A stretch of 64,000 nt of DNA from Microbacterium sp. EST19A (GCF_019969685.1 NZ_JAHXYZ010000001.1:1798001-1862000), one strand, 5' to 3'. Numbered from the stretch's first letter, positions 1-8,866 are shown. Notes: generated by a model not told the origin, from the sequence alone. Made by a program: numbers and translations.

Positions 1-369
1 TACCTGCTCGCGGCCCGCGCCGTGGCGTACACGCTCAGCGGGGCGAGTGGCCTGCACTTCATGAAGGTCCTTCGCGAGCGCGGACTCCTCGAGCGCATCG
101 ACGAGCGAGCCGTCCGCTTCGAGAGCGGCTTGACGGTCGACGCGGTGCTCGACGGCCGTGCCGACGTCGCCATCCAGCAGATCAGCGAGCTGCGGTCGGT
201 GTCCGGCGCACAGATCGTCGAGCCGATACCGCACGGCCTGCAGTCGTACGGTCGCTTCGCCGTCGGCGCCCGTCCTGGGGCGGGCGAGGATGCCGCGCGG
301 TTCGTCACCCTCTTGACCGAGACGTCGGCGCAGGACGCGTTCGCCGCCTTCGGGCTGTCCCGTCCCTGA
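1..369 (+). CDS. Substrate-binding domain protein, ModA-like (5' end outside window)
   Basis: Only the last 122 codons are present; the frame is open at base 1. The fragment looks like the C-terminal lobe of a type-2 periplasmic-binding fold of the molybdate-binding (ModA/SBP_bac_11) kind. It has a GLTVDAVLDGRADVAIQQIS stretch followed by a segment ending QDAFAAFGLSRP, which matches the usual 'removal of last helix' ending of these stand-alone binding proteins. Such proteins either deliver an oxyanion or small organic acid to an ABC permease or act as soluble sensors; the ligand cannot be read here. The stop is 22 bases before the nucleoside hydrolase start, so the two are probably co-transcribed. 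The family call is by resemblance only. Confidence 0.6.
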   Translation, partial: YLLAARAVAYTLSGASGLHFMKVLRERGLLERIDERAVRFESGLTVDAVLDGRADVAIQQISELRSVSGAQIVEPIPHGLQSYGRFAVGARPGAGEDAARFVTLLTETSAQDAFAAFGLSRP

Positions 370-391
370 CCCCTGTACGAGGAGAACACCC

Positions 392-1378
392 ATGAGAAAA
401 GTCGTGGTCGACACCGACACCGGTGTGGACGATGCCCTGGCCCTGATGCTGCTGGCCGCCGACCCCGAGGTCGAGATCGTTGCGGTGATCAGCGTCTTCG
501 GCAACACCACCGGAGAGCGTGCCGCCGACAACGCCCGCTACGTGCTGGAGACCTGCGGGCGCCAGGATGTTCCGGTCTACCGGGGCGCGGATGCCCCTCT
601 GTTCCAGGAGCTTCGCCTGAATCCCGGCATCCACGGCGAGGACGGCTTCGGCAACACCGGTCTGCGCCCGGCCAGCCCCGTGGCGTCGGAGCCTCGCGGA
701 GTCCCTGTCCTGCTCGACCTGCTCGATGAGCACGAGGGAGAGCTCGACTACCTCGCGCTCGGTCCGCAGACGAACCTCGCGACCGCGCTCGATGCGGAGC
801 CCCGGCTGCTCGAACGGCTGCGGTCGACCACGATCGTCGGCACGCTCGGACCGGCGCTGTACCACGACACCGCGCCCTGGGAGGATCGCCGGTTCCGCGT
901 CTCGCGCGACCCCAACGTGTCCTTCGACATCGACGCCGCGCGCATCGTCGCCCAGCATGCGGGCGACGTCACCTGGTGCGGACCGTACGTCACGCGCCAG
1001 GCCCTCGTTCCCGAGGACTTCTTCCTCGACATCGCGTCGAGGACCGGCTTCGCTCCGGCGCAGCTGATCACCGAGATCAGTCGGGACTACGCCGGGTTCT
1101 ACTCGCGCTCCTACCCGCAGCCGGAAGGTCGACGCGTCATGGGCATCAACGACAGCATGGCGGTCGCGAGTCTGCTGCATCCCGAGCTCGTGACCGGCGC
1201 GGTCATGCGCCCGCTGGAGACATTCCTCGATCCCGAGACGGGTGACCGCTACCTCGCCGGAGTGCATCCGGTGAAGAACGAGACGCGGCCTGTTCACCGG
1301 GTCGTGTTCGACATGGATTTCGACGGTGTGCTCGAGCGCATCGGCGAGGTGCTTCGGCGTCCGCTCCCGTGGCGCTGA
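392..1378 (+). CDS. Nucleoside hydrolase (inosine-uridine N-ribohydrolase family)
   Basis: 328 residues, the usual family length. It cleaves the N-glycosidic bond of ribonucleosides to give free base and ribose in the cytoplasm. The calcium-binding signature DTDTGVDDALAL lies at residues 7-18 (Asp9, Asp13, Asp14 match the canonical DxDPGxDD ligands). The later INDSMAVASLL segment supplies the last metal-binding Asp. In well-studied members that position reads His-Asp; here it is Asn-Asp, so the leaving-group His is missing and base specificity is uncertain. The ATG start follows a GAGGAGA ribosome site. The neighbours are a nucleobase-type deaminase, an MFS transporter and a second nucleoside hydrolase, which suggests nucleoside scavenging. 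Confidence 0.88.
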   Translation: MRKVVVDTDTGVDDALALMLLAADPEVEIVAVISVFGNTTGERAADNARYVLETCGRQDVPVYRGADAPLFQELRLNPGIHGEDGFGNTGLRPASPVASEPRGVPVLLDLLDEHEGELDYLALGPQTNLATALDAEPRLLERLRSTTIVGTLGPALYHDTAPWEDRRFRVSRDPNVSFDIDAARIVAQHAGDVTWCGPYVTRQALVPEDFFLDIASRTGFAPAQLITEISRDYAGFYSRSYPQPEGRRVMGINDSMAVASLLHPELVTGAVMRPLETFLDPETGDRYLAGVHPVKNETRPVHRVVFDMDFDGVLERIGEVLRRPLPWR

Positions 1379-1394
1379 CGGTCTGAGAATGCGG

Positions 1395-1435
1395 CCCGCG
1401 CGGCGGCCCTCGCACGTCGAGCGTCGCCGCGCGGG
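1395..1435. terminator. Bidirectional hairpin between convergent genes
   Basis: Perfect 11-bp inverted repeat CCCGCGCGGCG / CGCCGCGCGGG (1395-1405 and 1425-1435) with a 19-base loop. It sits in the 63-base gap between the converging nucleoside hydrolase and cytidine deaminase genes. There is no T-tract, as is common in high-GC actinobacteria. Confidence 0.6.
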
Positions 1436-1441
1436 GGCAGC

Positions 1442-1858
1442 CTATTCGTAGGTGCGCGCCCGCACCCAGGGCATCGGCAGCAGATCGCCCGCCTCGACCG
1501 ACACGACTCGGCCGCCGCCTTCGTCGGCGAGGGTGCGGATGCCGGGGGCGATCGCCGGCACGACCTCACGGCACACGCCGCAGGGGTTCACGACGACCGC
1601 GGTGCCGTCGGCTCGCAGTCCGACCGAGACCATCACCTCGATGGTCTCCTCGCCCCCGATCCTGGCATTGGCGAGAGCCGAGCTCTCGGCGCAGACGCTC
1701 ACCCGCGGGGATCGCAGACTGAGGCCGAGATAGACCTCGCCCGATGCGCCGCGGGCAGCGGCGGCGACGCGGTGGGCGTCGGCATCATGCGCGCGCACGA
1801 GGAGGTCGGATGCGGCGTCGATGAGCTGCGCATCGGAGTCGCTCAGCGGAGATCTCAC
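1442..1858 (-). CDS. Cytidine deaminase family protein
   Basis: 138 residues, the length of tetrameric cytidine deaminases. The zinc site is complete: VCAESSALA supplies the Cys ligand and catalytic Glu (C-A-E as in Bacillus Cdd), and NPCGVCRE supplies the other two Cys ligands. The expected reaction is hydrolytic deamination of cytidine or deoxycytidine to uridine, but blasticidin-S or other aminopyrimidine deaminases share this fold and the substrate is not proven. The start is GTG (complement of 1856-1858), preceded by AGAGGAA. The gene diverges from the MFS transporter and shares its short control region, which fits a nucleoside-salvage role. Confidence 0.8.
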   Translation of the reverse strand: MRSPLSDSDAQLIDAASDLLVRAHDADAHRVAAAARGASGEVYLGLSLRSPRVSVCAESSALANARIGGEETIEVMVSVGLRADGTAVVVNPCGVCREVVPAIAPGIRTLADEGGGRVVSVEAGDLLPMPWVRARTYE

Positions 1859-1892
1859 GTGATTCCTCTTTCCATCATCGGGGAGAATATTG

Positions 1893-1903
1893 CTATAGTA
1901 TAG
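1893..1903. promoter_or_regulatory. Palindrome CTATAGTATAG over divergent -10 elements
   Basis: An 11-bp palindrome with a central G lies between the deaminase and MFS genes. It contains TATAGT on the plus strand (1894-1899) and TATACT on the minus strand (1897-1902), both good -10 hexamers. It may be overlapping divergent promoters, an operator, or both. The surrounding 30 bases are clearly more AT-rich than the genes. No matching -35 boxes were identified with confidence. Confidence 0.45.
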
Positions 1904-2030
1904 TCAGAATCGGATCGGCTTCCCGTGATGCGAGCACCCTGCTGTACGACAGGACTCGGCCCATGACCAGGAGTTATCCGCACGCACAGGTCGATCGCCC
2001 TCCGCCCCGGAGGCAGAGCAAGGGAGCTCC

Positions 2031-3347
2031 ATGAGCACTGAAGAGATGGTGGCCGCGAAGCCGCCGCAGTTGACGAGCAAGGCCAGCAAGACAGAGCGCC
2101 GGAACCTCCGGGCGCTGAGCTGGGGACACGCACTCGAATGGTACGACTGGGCGATCTTCGGACTGCTGTCGGTCTATCTCGGCGCCGCGTTCTTCCCTTC
2201 GGACAGTCCGCTCGCGTCGACCCTGAACGCGCTGGCCGTGTTCGCCGTCGGCTTCGTCGCACGTCCGCTCGGCGGTGTCGTGTTCGGGTTCGTGGCAGAT
2301 CGCTTCGGACGCAGGAAGATCATGATCGGCGCGGTCGGTGCCGTCGCGCTGGGCAGCTTCATCATCGGAGTGCTGCCCGACTTCCAGACCATCGGCGTGG
2401 CCGCCCCGATCATCGTCGTCCTCGCGCGGCTCCTGCAGGGGCTCTCCGCCGGCGTCGAAGCGCCTCTCGGAACGGCGTACGCTCTCGAGCTCGTGCCGAA
2501 CCGGCCCGGCTACGTCGCCGGCTTCTTCGCGTTCTTCAACAACCTGGGCAACCTGCTGGCACCGCTGTCGATCTTCTTCATCAGCCTCCTCCTCGGCCCG
2601 GCAGCACTGGCCGCCTTCGGCTGGCGCATCCCGTTCCTCATCGGCGGAGTGTTCGGTCTGCTCGTGCTGTGGCTGCGTCGCACCCTGCCCGAGACACTCG
2701 ACACCGCGGCGATCCGCACCGTCGGTGCGATTCCCACCAAGGAGAACTCGGTCTGGCGCGATGTTCGCAAGTACTGGTTGAGCGTGCTCGCCGCCGTGTT
2801 CATCGTCGGCGCGATCCAGGCGTACAACTACACGTGGATCGCCGGGCTCCCCAACCTGGCGAACGGCACCTTCGGCGAGGACCCCACCGCGGTGTTCGCC
2901 ATCACGACGGGAATGGGCATCTTCCTGACGGTCGGAGCCCTGGTCCTGAGCCGCATCCTCGACAGGTTCCCGATGTCGCGGTGGTTCGTCGTCGCGCGGC
3001 TGCTGGCCATCCCGACGATCTTCCTCGCCCTGCTGTACTCGCAGCCGGGGGTCGGAACGCTCGCCGGCGTGATGTTCGGCGGCGCCATCGTGCTGCTGCT
3101 CAACATGACGATCTTCGTCGTCGTGGCCAACTCGCTCCTGCCGCAGCACATCCGAGGAACCGCTCTCGGGCTCGGATACGGACTCGGCGTGGCCATCTTC
3201 GGCGGCACCGCCTCGTACCTGCTGCTCTGGCTGCAGAGCCAGGGGATGCTGTGGGTGTTCCCGATCTACATCGCGTCCCTCTGCGCGATCAGCGTCGTGC
3301 TGTACATCGTCGCCAAGCGCCGCAACGGCCTCTTCGTGGGGAAGTGA
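2031..3347 (+). CDS. MFS transporter, metabolite:proton symporter (MHS) type
   Basis: 438 residues with about 12 hydrophobic segments. The family marks are GHALEWYDWAIFG near residue 32, and ARPLGGVVFG followed by DRFGRRK in the loop between helices 2 and 3, which are typical of the MHS subfamily (ProP, ShiA, KgtP and relatives). These are inner-membrane proton symporters for organic acids, betaines or similar metabolites. The specificity cannot be read; the context of two nucleoside hydrolases and a deaminase suggests a nucleoside, nucleobase or pentose-derived substrate. ATG follows GGGAGCT. The stop is 7 bases before the next small membrane protein, so the two probably form an operon. Confidence 0.85.
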   Translation: MSTEEMVAAKPPQLTSKASKTERRNLRALSWGHALEWYDWAIFGLLSVYLGAAFFPSDSPLASTLNALAVFAVGFVARPLGGVVFGFVADRFGRRKIMIGAVGAVALGSFIIGVLPDFQTIGVAAPIIVVLARLLQGLSAGVEAPLGTAYALELVPNRPGYVAGFFAFFNNLGNLLAPLSIFFISLLLGPAALAAFGWRIPFLIGGVFGLLVLWLRRTLPETLDTAAIRTVGAIPTKENSVWRDVRKYWLSVLAAVFIVGAIQAYNYTWIAGLPNLANGTFGEDPTAVFAITTGMGIFLTVGALVLSRILDRFPMSRWFVVARLLAIPTIFLALLYSQPGVGTLAGVMFGGAIVLLLNMTIFVVVANSLLPQHIRGTALGLGYGLGVAIFGGTASYLLLWLQSQGMLWVFPIYIASLCAISVVLYIVAKRRNGLFVGK

Positions 3348-3354
3348 CCCGCTG

Positions 3355-3654
3355 ATGGACGTCTGGCGTGAGGTCGTCGGCTGGGCCGGCAGTGCCCTCC
3401 TGATCGTGTCGCTGCTCCAGCCGACGATCTTGCGCCTGCGATGGGTGAACCTCGGTGCCTCTTCGCTGCTCATGGGTTACAACCTGCTGCTCGGCAGCGC
3501 ACCCATGGTCGCCCTCAACATCACCTTGATCCTGATCAACTGCTGGTACCTGTTCCGGGCGGCACGTGCTGCCCGGGCCGCTCGCGCCGCCAGCGCGACG
3601 ACTTCGGAGACCTCGGAACCCCGTGAAGCGTCCGACCGGCGAGTGCGCCGGTAG
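3355..3654 (+). CDS. Small membrane protein of unknown function
   Basis: 99 residues with three probable transmembrane segments: about residues 8-23, 36-46 and 50-66. The C-terminal tail is Arg/Ala-rich and then charged, with an AARAARAARAA tandem that is low-complexity at DNA level. It resembles the short CBU_0592-type membrane proteins, but no function is known. It lies 7 bases after the MFS gene and 15 bases before the second nucleoside hydrolase, so it appears to be co-expressed with nucleoside uptake and breakdown. Confidence 0.7.
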   Translation: MDVWREVVGWAGSALLIVSLLQPTILRLRWVNLGASSLLMGYNLLLGSAPMVALNITLILINCWYLFRAARAARAARAASATTSETSEPREASDRRVRR

Positions 3655-3669
3655 GACAGGAGAGAAAGC

Positions 3670-4632
3670 ATGGCTATGGAACGACTGATCATCGACACCG
3701 ACCCGGGAATCGACGACGCGGGTGCGCTGTTCTGGGCGCTCTCGTCCGACGCCTTCCAGATCGAGGCGCTGACCACGGTCTTCGGCAACGTGCGGGTCGA
3801 GACCGCGACGGCGAACGCGCGAAAGATCGCTCACCTGGCCGGGCGTCCCGACCTTCCGATCTGGCAGGGATCCGCTCGGCCGCTGGTCGGCGAGCCGCAC
3901 TACGCAGAGCACATCCACCGCCCCGGTGGCGTGGGCTATTGGGAGTACCCCGACCCTGCTCCGGACGCCGATGTGCCGACGGACGCCGTGCTGCGGATGA
4001 TCGACACGGTCATGTCGTCTCCCGGCGAGGTCACCATCATGGCGCTCGCTCCGCTGACGAACGTCGCGCTGGCGATCAAGCTCGAGCCGGCGTTCGCGCG
4101 CTCGGTGCGCCGCATCATCTACATGGGCGGGGCGGCTCTCACCTGGGGCAACGTCACTCCCGTCGCGAGCGCCAACATCTACAACGACCCGGAGGCGGCC
4201 GAGATCGTCATCAAGTCCGGTGCTCCGCTCACGCAGGTCGGCCTGGACGTCTCGCGCAGCTTCGCTCTCTCGCCGGACCATGTCGCCGCCCTCTGGGAGT
4301 CGCAGTCGCCGATGGGCCGCGCGCTCTGCGAGATGATCGGGTACCCGGATCGCCACGATGACACCACCGAGATGCCGGAATGGAAGACCGAGGGCATGCA
4401 CCTCAACGATGTGCCGTGCGTCGCGTACGCCCTCAACCCCGACTGGTTCACGGTGCGTCATCTGCACGTCGACGTCGAGCTGCACGGAGAGCACACGCGC
4501 GGGCAGACGGTCGTGCAGATGATCGATCGGTGGCAGGGGGAGCCCAACGTCGACGTGCTCTTCGACATCGACGGGCAGGCTGTCGCCGATGCGCTCTGCG
4601 CATCCGTGATCGCGTTCAGCGACCGTCACTGA
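3670..4632 (+). CDS. Nucleoside hydrolase, second paralogue
   Basis: 320 residues. The metal site DTDPGIDDAGAL is at residues 9-20. The central NIYNDPEAAEIV stretch is the typical IU-NH substrate loop, and HLNDVPCVAYAL carries the C-terminal Asp. As in the first paralogue, the residue before that Asp is Asn, not the usual catalytic His. The start could be this ATG or the ATG two codons later; a GGAGAG site precedes both. The protein is only distantly similar to the hydrolase at 392-1378, so the pair probably acts on different nucleosides rather than being a recent duplication. It is the last gene of the left operon. Confidence 0.87.
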   Translation: MAMERLIIDTDPGIDDAGALFWALSSDAFQIEALTTVFGNVRVETATANARKIAHLAGRPDLPIWQGSARPLVGEPHYAEHIHRPGGVGYWEYPDPAPDADVPTDAVLRMIDTVMSSPGEVTIMALAPLTNVALAIKLEPAFARSVRRIIYMGGAALTWGNVTPVASANIYNDPEAAEIVIKSGAPLTQVGLDVSRSFALSPDHVAALWESQSPMGRALCEMIGYPDRHDDTTEMPEWKTEGMHLNDVPCVAYALNPDWFTVRHLHVDVELHGEHTRGQTVVQMIDRWQGEPNVDVLFDIDGQAVADALCASVIAFSDRH

Positions 4633-4642
4633 CCGAGGAACG

Positions 4643-4674
4643 GTTCGCCATCGGTCCGCCGGCCGATGGCGAAC
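4643..4674. terminator. Hairpin ending the nucleoside operon
   Basis: Perfect 12-bp stem GTTCGCCATCGG / CCGATGGCGAAC with an 8-base loop, starting 10 bases after the nucleoside hydrolase stop. There is no T-tract. It separates this operon from the transporter operon promoter. Confidence 0.7.
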
Positions 4675-4767
4675 ACCGGTCCGATCGCCGCACGGCGTCG
4701 GTCACGTTTCGGTAACGGACGACCCCTTCTGTTGCGCCCATGAGTCCCTCCTGTTTCACTCCTATTA

Positions 4768-4823
4768 CAACTTTCAATTTCTACTGAAGTTTCATTGATT
4801 GTTGAAGCGCCGCGATCTAGCGT
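4768..4823 (+). promoter_or_regulatory. Promoter and repeat-rich control region of the Opp-type operon
   Basis: An AT-rich stretch in a high-GC setting. A housekeeping-type promoter can be read as TTGATT (4795-4800), 17 bases, TAGCGT (4818-4823), which gives a leader of about 75 bases before the lipoprotein gene. Just upstream, and overlapping the -35, are several TTTCA / TGAAG words in both orientations (4772-4807). They could bind the GbsR/MarR-type regulator encoded inside the operon; that link is inference. Confidence 0.5.
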
Positions 4824-4906
4824 GCTGGGAACACCTGCGAAATCCCGCAGGTATGAGCCCGCCCACACTCGATGCGGCACCGTCAGGTGTGGCTCAAGGA
4901 GGAGTT

Positions 4907-6517
4907 ATGCACAGCACTGCAAGACTGATGATCGCCGCGTCCGCGGTCCTGGCACTGTCGCTCGCGGGTTGTTCCGCGTCGTCGCCGGACACGGATGACG
5001 CCGGCGACGCCGACCCGATCCGCTTCGCCGTCGAGAAGCCCGACAGCCTCGTCCCGGCCAACCAGTTCACCTCGTACAACATCGTGATCGCGTTGTTCTC
5101 GCCGCTGACGGCGATCGACGACGCGGGTGAGATCACGAATGTCGCCGCCGAGTCCGTCGAGTCCGACGACGCGAAGCTGTGGACGATCACGCTCCGCGAC
5201 GGCTGGACGTTCCACGACGGCACCCCCGTCACCGCTCAGGACTACGTCGACACCTGGAACCACGCCGCCTACGGGCCGAACGCCTGGGTCAACGGCGCAC
5301 AGCTCGCCGGAGTGGTCGGCTACGCCGACATGAACCCCGCCGAGGGCGCCGAGCCGACCGCGACCGAGCTCGCCGGGCTCACCGTGGTCGACGACCTCAC
5401 CTTCACCGTCGAGCTCAACGCTCCGGACCGGCAGTTCCCGCTCCAGCTCACCGCCGGGCAGACCGGCCTGTACCCGCTCCCGTCCGAAGCGCTCGACGAC
5501 ATCGACGCCTGGGAGAAGGCGCCGGTCGGCAACGGCCCGTTCGCCCTGGTCGACGGCTGGTCCGACACCGACCCGATCGAGACCGTCGCCTACGAGGACT
5601 ACGCGGGCACCGAGCCGAATGTCGGCGCCGTCACCTTCGTGCCCTACCTCGACACCACGACCGCCTACACCGACGCTCTGGCCGACCAGGTCGACATCGT
5701 CGCCATCGCCGGATCGCAGGTCGCGCAGGCGCGCACCGACTTCGGTGACCACGTCTACGAGCTCGACGCCCCCGGTGTCGACTTCCTCGGATTCGACCTG
5801 ACCGATCCGCGGTTCGCGGATCCCCGCATCCGACAGGCCATCTCGATGGCGATCGACCGCGAGGCGATCAACGACGCCATCTTCGGCGGATCCCAGGTGC
5901 CGGCGACATCGCTCACCGCGCCGAGCATGCCGGGCGACCCCGAGGGCGTCTGCGGCGAGTACTGCGAGTTCGATCCGGAGGCAGCCAAGGCGCTGCTCGA
6001 GGAGGCCGGCGGATTCGAGGGCGAGTTGGCGGTGCACTACATCGCCAACTGGGGCCAGGAGGACCTGTTCGAGGCGATCGCCAACCAGCTGCGCCAGAAC
6101 CTCGGCATCGAGAGCGTCGTCGCGACCCCGTCGGTCGACTTCGCGGCCTTCGTCGACACCGTCGGCGCGCACGAGGTCAACGGACCGTTCCGCGCTCGCT
6201 GGGGTGCGCTGTACCCGAGCCAGCAGAACACGCTGACCGCGGTCTACACGGCGACGGGCGAGGGCAACTTCGGCGCCGGCGGCTACTCGAACCCCGAGGT
6301 CGACGCGCTGATCACCGAGGCGAACGCGGCCGCCACCTTCGACGAGTCCTCCGAGGGCTACGTGAAGGTGCAGGAGCGCATCCTCGAGGACTTCCCCACG
6401 GTGCCGCTGTTCGGCAACCGCTACCTCTACGTCACCTCGGATCGCATCTCCGACCTGTCCACGGTGTCGGGGAGCGTCGACCTCACCAAGGTCGTCACCG
6501 ACTCCGCGGCATCCTGA
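4907..6517 (+). CDS. Peptide/solute-binding lipoprotein of an ABC importer (family 5)
   Basis: 536 residues. The N-terminus has a charged start, a hydrophobic core and the lipobox LAGC with Cys22 as the lipidation site. The mature part has features of SBP family 5 (OppA/DppA type): an RDGWTFHDGTPVTAQDYV stretch early and DPRIRQAISMAIDREAIND in the second lobe. It captures the substrate outside the membrane for the two permeases encoded downstream. The ATG at 4907 is chosen over an upstream in-frame ATG because AAGGAGG sits at the right distance and the signal peptide then starts correctly. First gene of the operon. Confidence 0.9.
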   Translation: MHSTARLMIAASAVLALSLAGCSASSPDTDDAGDADPIRFAVEKPDSLVPANQFTSYNIVIALFSPLTAIDDAGEITNVAAESVESDDAKLWTITLRDGWTFHDGTPVTAQDYVDTWNHAAYGPNAWVNGAQLAGVVGYADMNPAEGAEPTATELAGLTVVDDLTFTVELNAPDRQFPLQLTAGQTGLYPLPSEALDDIDAWEKAPVGNGPFALVDGWSDTDPIETVAYEDYAGTEPNVGAVTFVPYLDTTTAYTDALADQVDIVAIAGSQVAQARTDFGDHVYELDAPGVDFLGFDLTDPRFADPRIRQAISMAIDREAINDAIFGGSQVPATSLTAPSMPGDPEGVCGEYCEFDPEAAKALLEEAGGFEGELAVHYIANWGQEDLFEAIANQLRQNLGIESVVATPSVDFAAFVDTVGAHEVNGPFRARWGALYPSQQNTLTAVYTATGEGNFGAGGYSNPEVDALITEANAAATFDESSEGYVKVQERILEDFPTVPLFGNRYLYVTSDRISDLSTVSGSVDLTKVVTDSAAS

Positions 6518-6542
6518 TCCGACAGAGAGAGAACGACGCCTC

Positions 6543-7949
6543 GTGCACGACTCCGCAGCGGCACCGACCGCCGGCACGGTGGAGGACATCCTCCGCCGTG
6601 CCGGCGCGGCGCCCAGCCACACCTCCTTCCCGACCGTCGACGCGCTGAACGAGCAGATGGAGGCGCTCCGCGCACAGCACCCCGACCTGATCCGCAGCGA
6701 GCGGATCGGCACCAGCCGCCTCGGCGAGCCGATCACGCTCTACTCGATCGGCGAGGGCACGCGCTCGGCGCTCGTCGTGGGTGGAGTGCACCCGAACGAG
6801 CCGATCGGCTCGCTGACGATCCTGCATCTCACCGAGCAGCTCGCCTCGGATGCCGCGTTCCGCGAGGAGCTCGACACGACCTGGCACATCGTGCCCTGCG
6901 CCGATCCCGACGGCATGCGGCTCAACGAGGGCTGGTTCGCCGATCCCTCCGACCGCGAGCGCTATGCGCGGGAGTTCTACCGTCCGGCGCCGGACGAGCA
7001 GGTGGAGTGGACGTTCCCCTTCTCCTACAAGAAGGCGTACTTCGACGCCATGATGCCCGAGACGCAGGCGCTCGCCCGGGCGATCGACACCGCGCGACCC
7101 GATCTCTACGTGCCACTGCACAACAGCGAGGGCGGCGGCGCCTACTTCTACCTCTCGCGTCCGGTACCAGAGCTGTACCCGATCCTGCATGCGCTGCCGG
7201 CAGCCCTCGGGGTGCCGCTGCACACCGGTGAGGCCGAGGGTGCGCATTTCACCGTGCTCGCGTCGGCGATCTACGAGATGGGCACTCTGCAGGACGCCTA
7301 CGACTGGACGGAGGCCTACGGCCTCGACCCCTACCCGCCCGGATCCGCCGGCGACGCATCGACGTCGTACGCCCAGAAGTACGGGACCCTGTCGCTCATC
7401 GCCGAACTGCCGCAGTTCAGCGACCCCTTCGCCGACGACACCACGATCAGCGAGACCCGCTACCGCGATGCGCTGCGCGAGTCGGGCGAGAAGCTGGTGG
7501 ATGCCGGGACCCGGCTCACCGCGCTCCTCACCCGCGTCGAGCCGCACCTGCGCCTCGACACCCCGCTGCTCCGCGCCGCTCGCGTGTTCGCGCCCGCGGC
7601 GACCGGGGCCGGTGAGGAGAGTCTCGCCCGCGCCGCGCAGGAGTCCGACCGCCTCGCCACGGTCTCGGAGGTCGAGACGCTGTCCGGCCTCGTGCGCCTG
7701 CACCGACTGCGGTGGGGCGGGATGCTGGTGCGCGCGCTGCGCGCCGAGGTCGACGCCGGAACCGCGGCTCCGGAGCTGCGCCGCGTCGCCGTCGAGGCCC
7801 AGACCCTCTTCGACGGCTGGCTGCACGAGGCGCTCCAGCGCGGCGAATCCACGCCGCTGCCGCTGAGCGCGGTGGTCGGCGTGCAGTACGGGGCGATCCT
7901 CGCCGCGCACGCGCAGCTCGAAGGGACGCGCGCGTGGGACTCGCACTGA
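6543..7949 (+). CDS. M14-family zinc metallopeptidase (carboxypeptidase-like)
   Basis: 468 residues. HPNEP at 83-87 gives the first zinc His and the Glu ligand (HxxE), VPLHNSEGGG at 191-200 gives the second His (194), and SLIAELPQF gives the candidate catalytic Glu (289). Around 30-80 is the usual M14 lead-in, including the substrate-binding GEPITLYSIGEG region. There is no signal peptide, so it acts in the cytoplasm on imported material. Family members remove C-terminal residues or hydrolyse gamma-linked or acylated amino acids; the substrate is unknown. GTG start after AGAGAGAG. The 3' end overlaps the permease gene by 16 bases, which implies tight co-translation with the transporter. Confidence 0.83.
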   Translation: MHDSAAAPTAGTVEDILRRAGAAPSHTSFPTVDALNEQMEALRAQHPDLIRSERIGTSRLGEPITLYSIGEGTRSALVVGGVHPNEPIGSLTILHLTEQLASDAAFREELDTTWHIVPCADPDGMRLNEGWFADPSDRERYAREFYRPAPDEQVEWTFPFSYKKAYFDAMMPETQALARAIDTARPDLYVPLHNSEGGGAYFYLSRPVPELYPILHALPAALGVPLHTGEAEGAHFTVLASAIYEMGTLQDAYDWTEAYGLDPYPPGSAGDASTSYAQKYGTLSLIAELPQFSDPFADDTTISETRYRDALRESGEKLVDAGTRLTALLTRVEPHLRLDTPLLRAARVFAPAATGAGEESLARAAQESDRLATVSEVETLSGLVRLHRLRWGGMLVRALRAEVDAGTAAPELRRVAVEAQTLFDGWLHEALQRGESTPLPLSAVVGVQYGAILAAHAQLEGTRAWDSH

Positions 7950-8866
7950 AGCTGCTGCAGCGCCTGGTGGGGTTCGCGATCGTCTTCTTCGGAGTGACGT
8001 TCATCATCTACTTCACCGTCTTCAGCATGCCGGGCGATCCCATCCGCGCGCTCGCCGGCGACCGGCAGCTGCCGCAGTCCGTGATCGACGCGCTGAACGC
8101 GCGCTACCTGCTCGATCAGCCGCTGCTGGTCCAGTACGCGAACTACATCGGCAACCTGCTCACGGGCGACCTCGGCGTGGATCTGCGCGGGCGTGCGGTC
8201 GCCGATCAGCTCGCCTCCCGATGGCCGGTCACGATCACGCTCGCTCTCACGGCCTGGACGATCCAGATCATCCTCGGTCTCGCCGTCGGCATCGTCTCGG
8301 CGCTCAAGCGCGGCACGATCATCGACCGCGGACTGCTGGTGATCTCGATCGCCCTCAGCTGCATCCCGGTCTTCGTGCTCGGCATCACCGCGCAGATCAT
8401 CTTCGGGGTGCGGTTGGACTGGCTGCCGGTCGCCGGCATCCGCGAGGGCTGGCCGCTGGCGTACATCCTGCCGTCGATGGTGATCGCGCTGTTCGGGCTG
8501 GCATCCGTCTCTCGTCTCGTGCGCGGATCGATGATCGAGAACCTCGATGCCGACTACGTGCGCACGGCCAGGGCGAAGGGCATCGGAGAGTCACGCGTCG
8601 TCGGGCTGCACGTCATGCGCAACTCGCTGATCCCCACGGCCACGTTCCTCGCGACCGATCTCGGCTTCCTGCTCGGCGGTGCCGTGGTGATCGAGGGGAT
8701 CTTCAACCTCCCCGGTGTCGGCAACCTGCTGTTCCTGGCGATCCGCGATCACGAGGCGACCCTCGTCGTCGGCATCTCGACCGCACTGATCATCATCTTC
8801 CTGCTCACCTCGCTGATCGTGGACGCCCTCCACGCGCTGCTCGACCCGAGGATCCGACGTGGCTGA
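7934..8866 (+). CDS. ABC transporter permease, DppB/OppB type
   Basis: 310 residues with about six membrane segments. The N-terminal RLVGFAIVFFGVTFIIYFTV helix and the cytoplasmic loop ADYVRTARAKGIGE (EAA motif that contacts the ATPase) identify the DppB/OppB class. It forms half of the membrane channel for the family-5 binding protein. The GTG at 7934 is chosen because longer in-frame starts would run deep into the peptidase gene and add a non-membrane Arg-rich region. It overlaps the upstream peptidase by 16 bases and the downstream permease by 8. Confidence 0.9.
   Translation: MGLALKLLQRLVGFAIVFFGVTFIIYFTVFSMPGDPIRALAGDRQLPQSVIDALNARYLLDQPLLVQYANYIGNLLTGDLGVDLRGRAVADQLASRWPVTITLALTAWTIQIILGLAVGIVSALKRGTIIDRGLLVISIALSCIPVFVLGITAQIIFGVRLDWLPVAGIREGWPLAYILPSMVIALFGLASVSRLVRGSMIENLDADYVRTARAKGIGESRVVGLHVMRNSLIPTATFLATDLGFLLGGAVVIEGIFNLPGVGNLLFLAIRDHEATLVVGISTALIIIFLLTSLIVDALHALLDPRIRRG

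Noticed and set aside
3576..3599. Alternating GCN/CGN triplets (Ala-Ala-Arg) in the small membrane protein considered as a microsatellite of interest
   Set aside because: Short low-complexity codon run of a kind common in high-GC genes; no sign of frame instability.
4799..4906. Longer start for the family-5 binding lipoprotein
   Set aside because: It would place 36 residues before the signal peptide and starts before the predicted transcription start; the AAGGAGG site fits the ATG at 4907.
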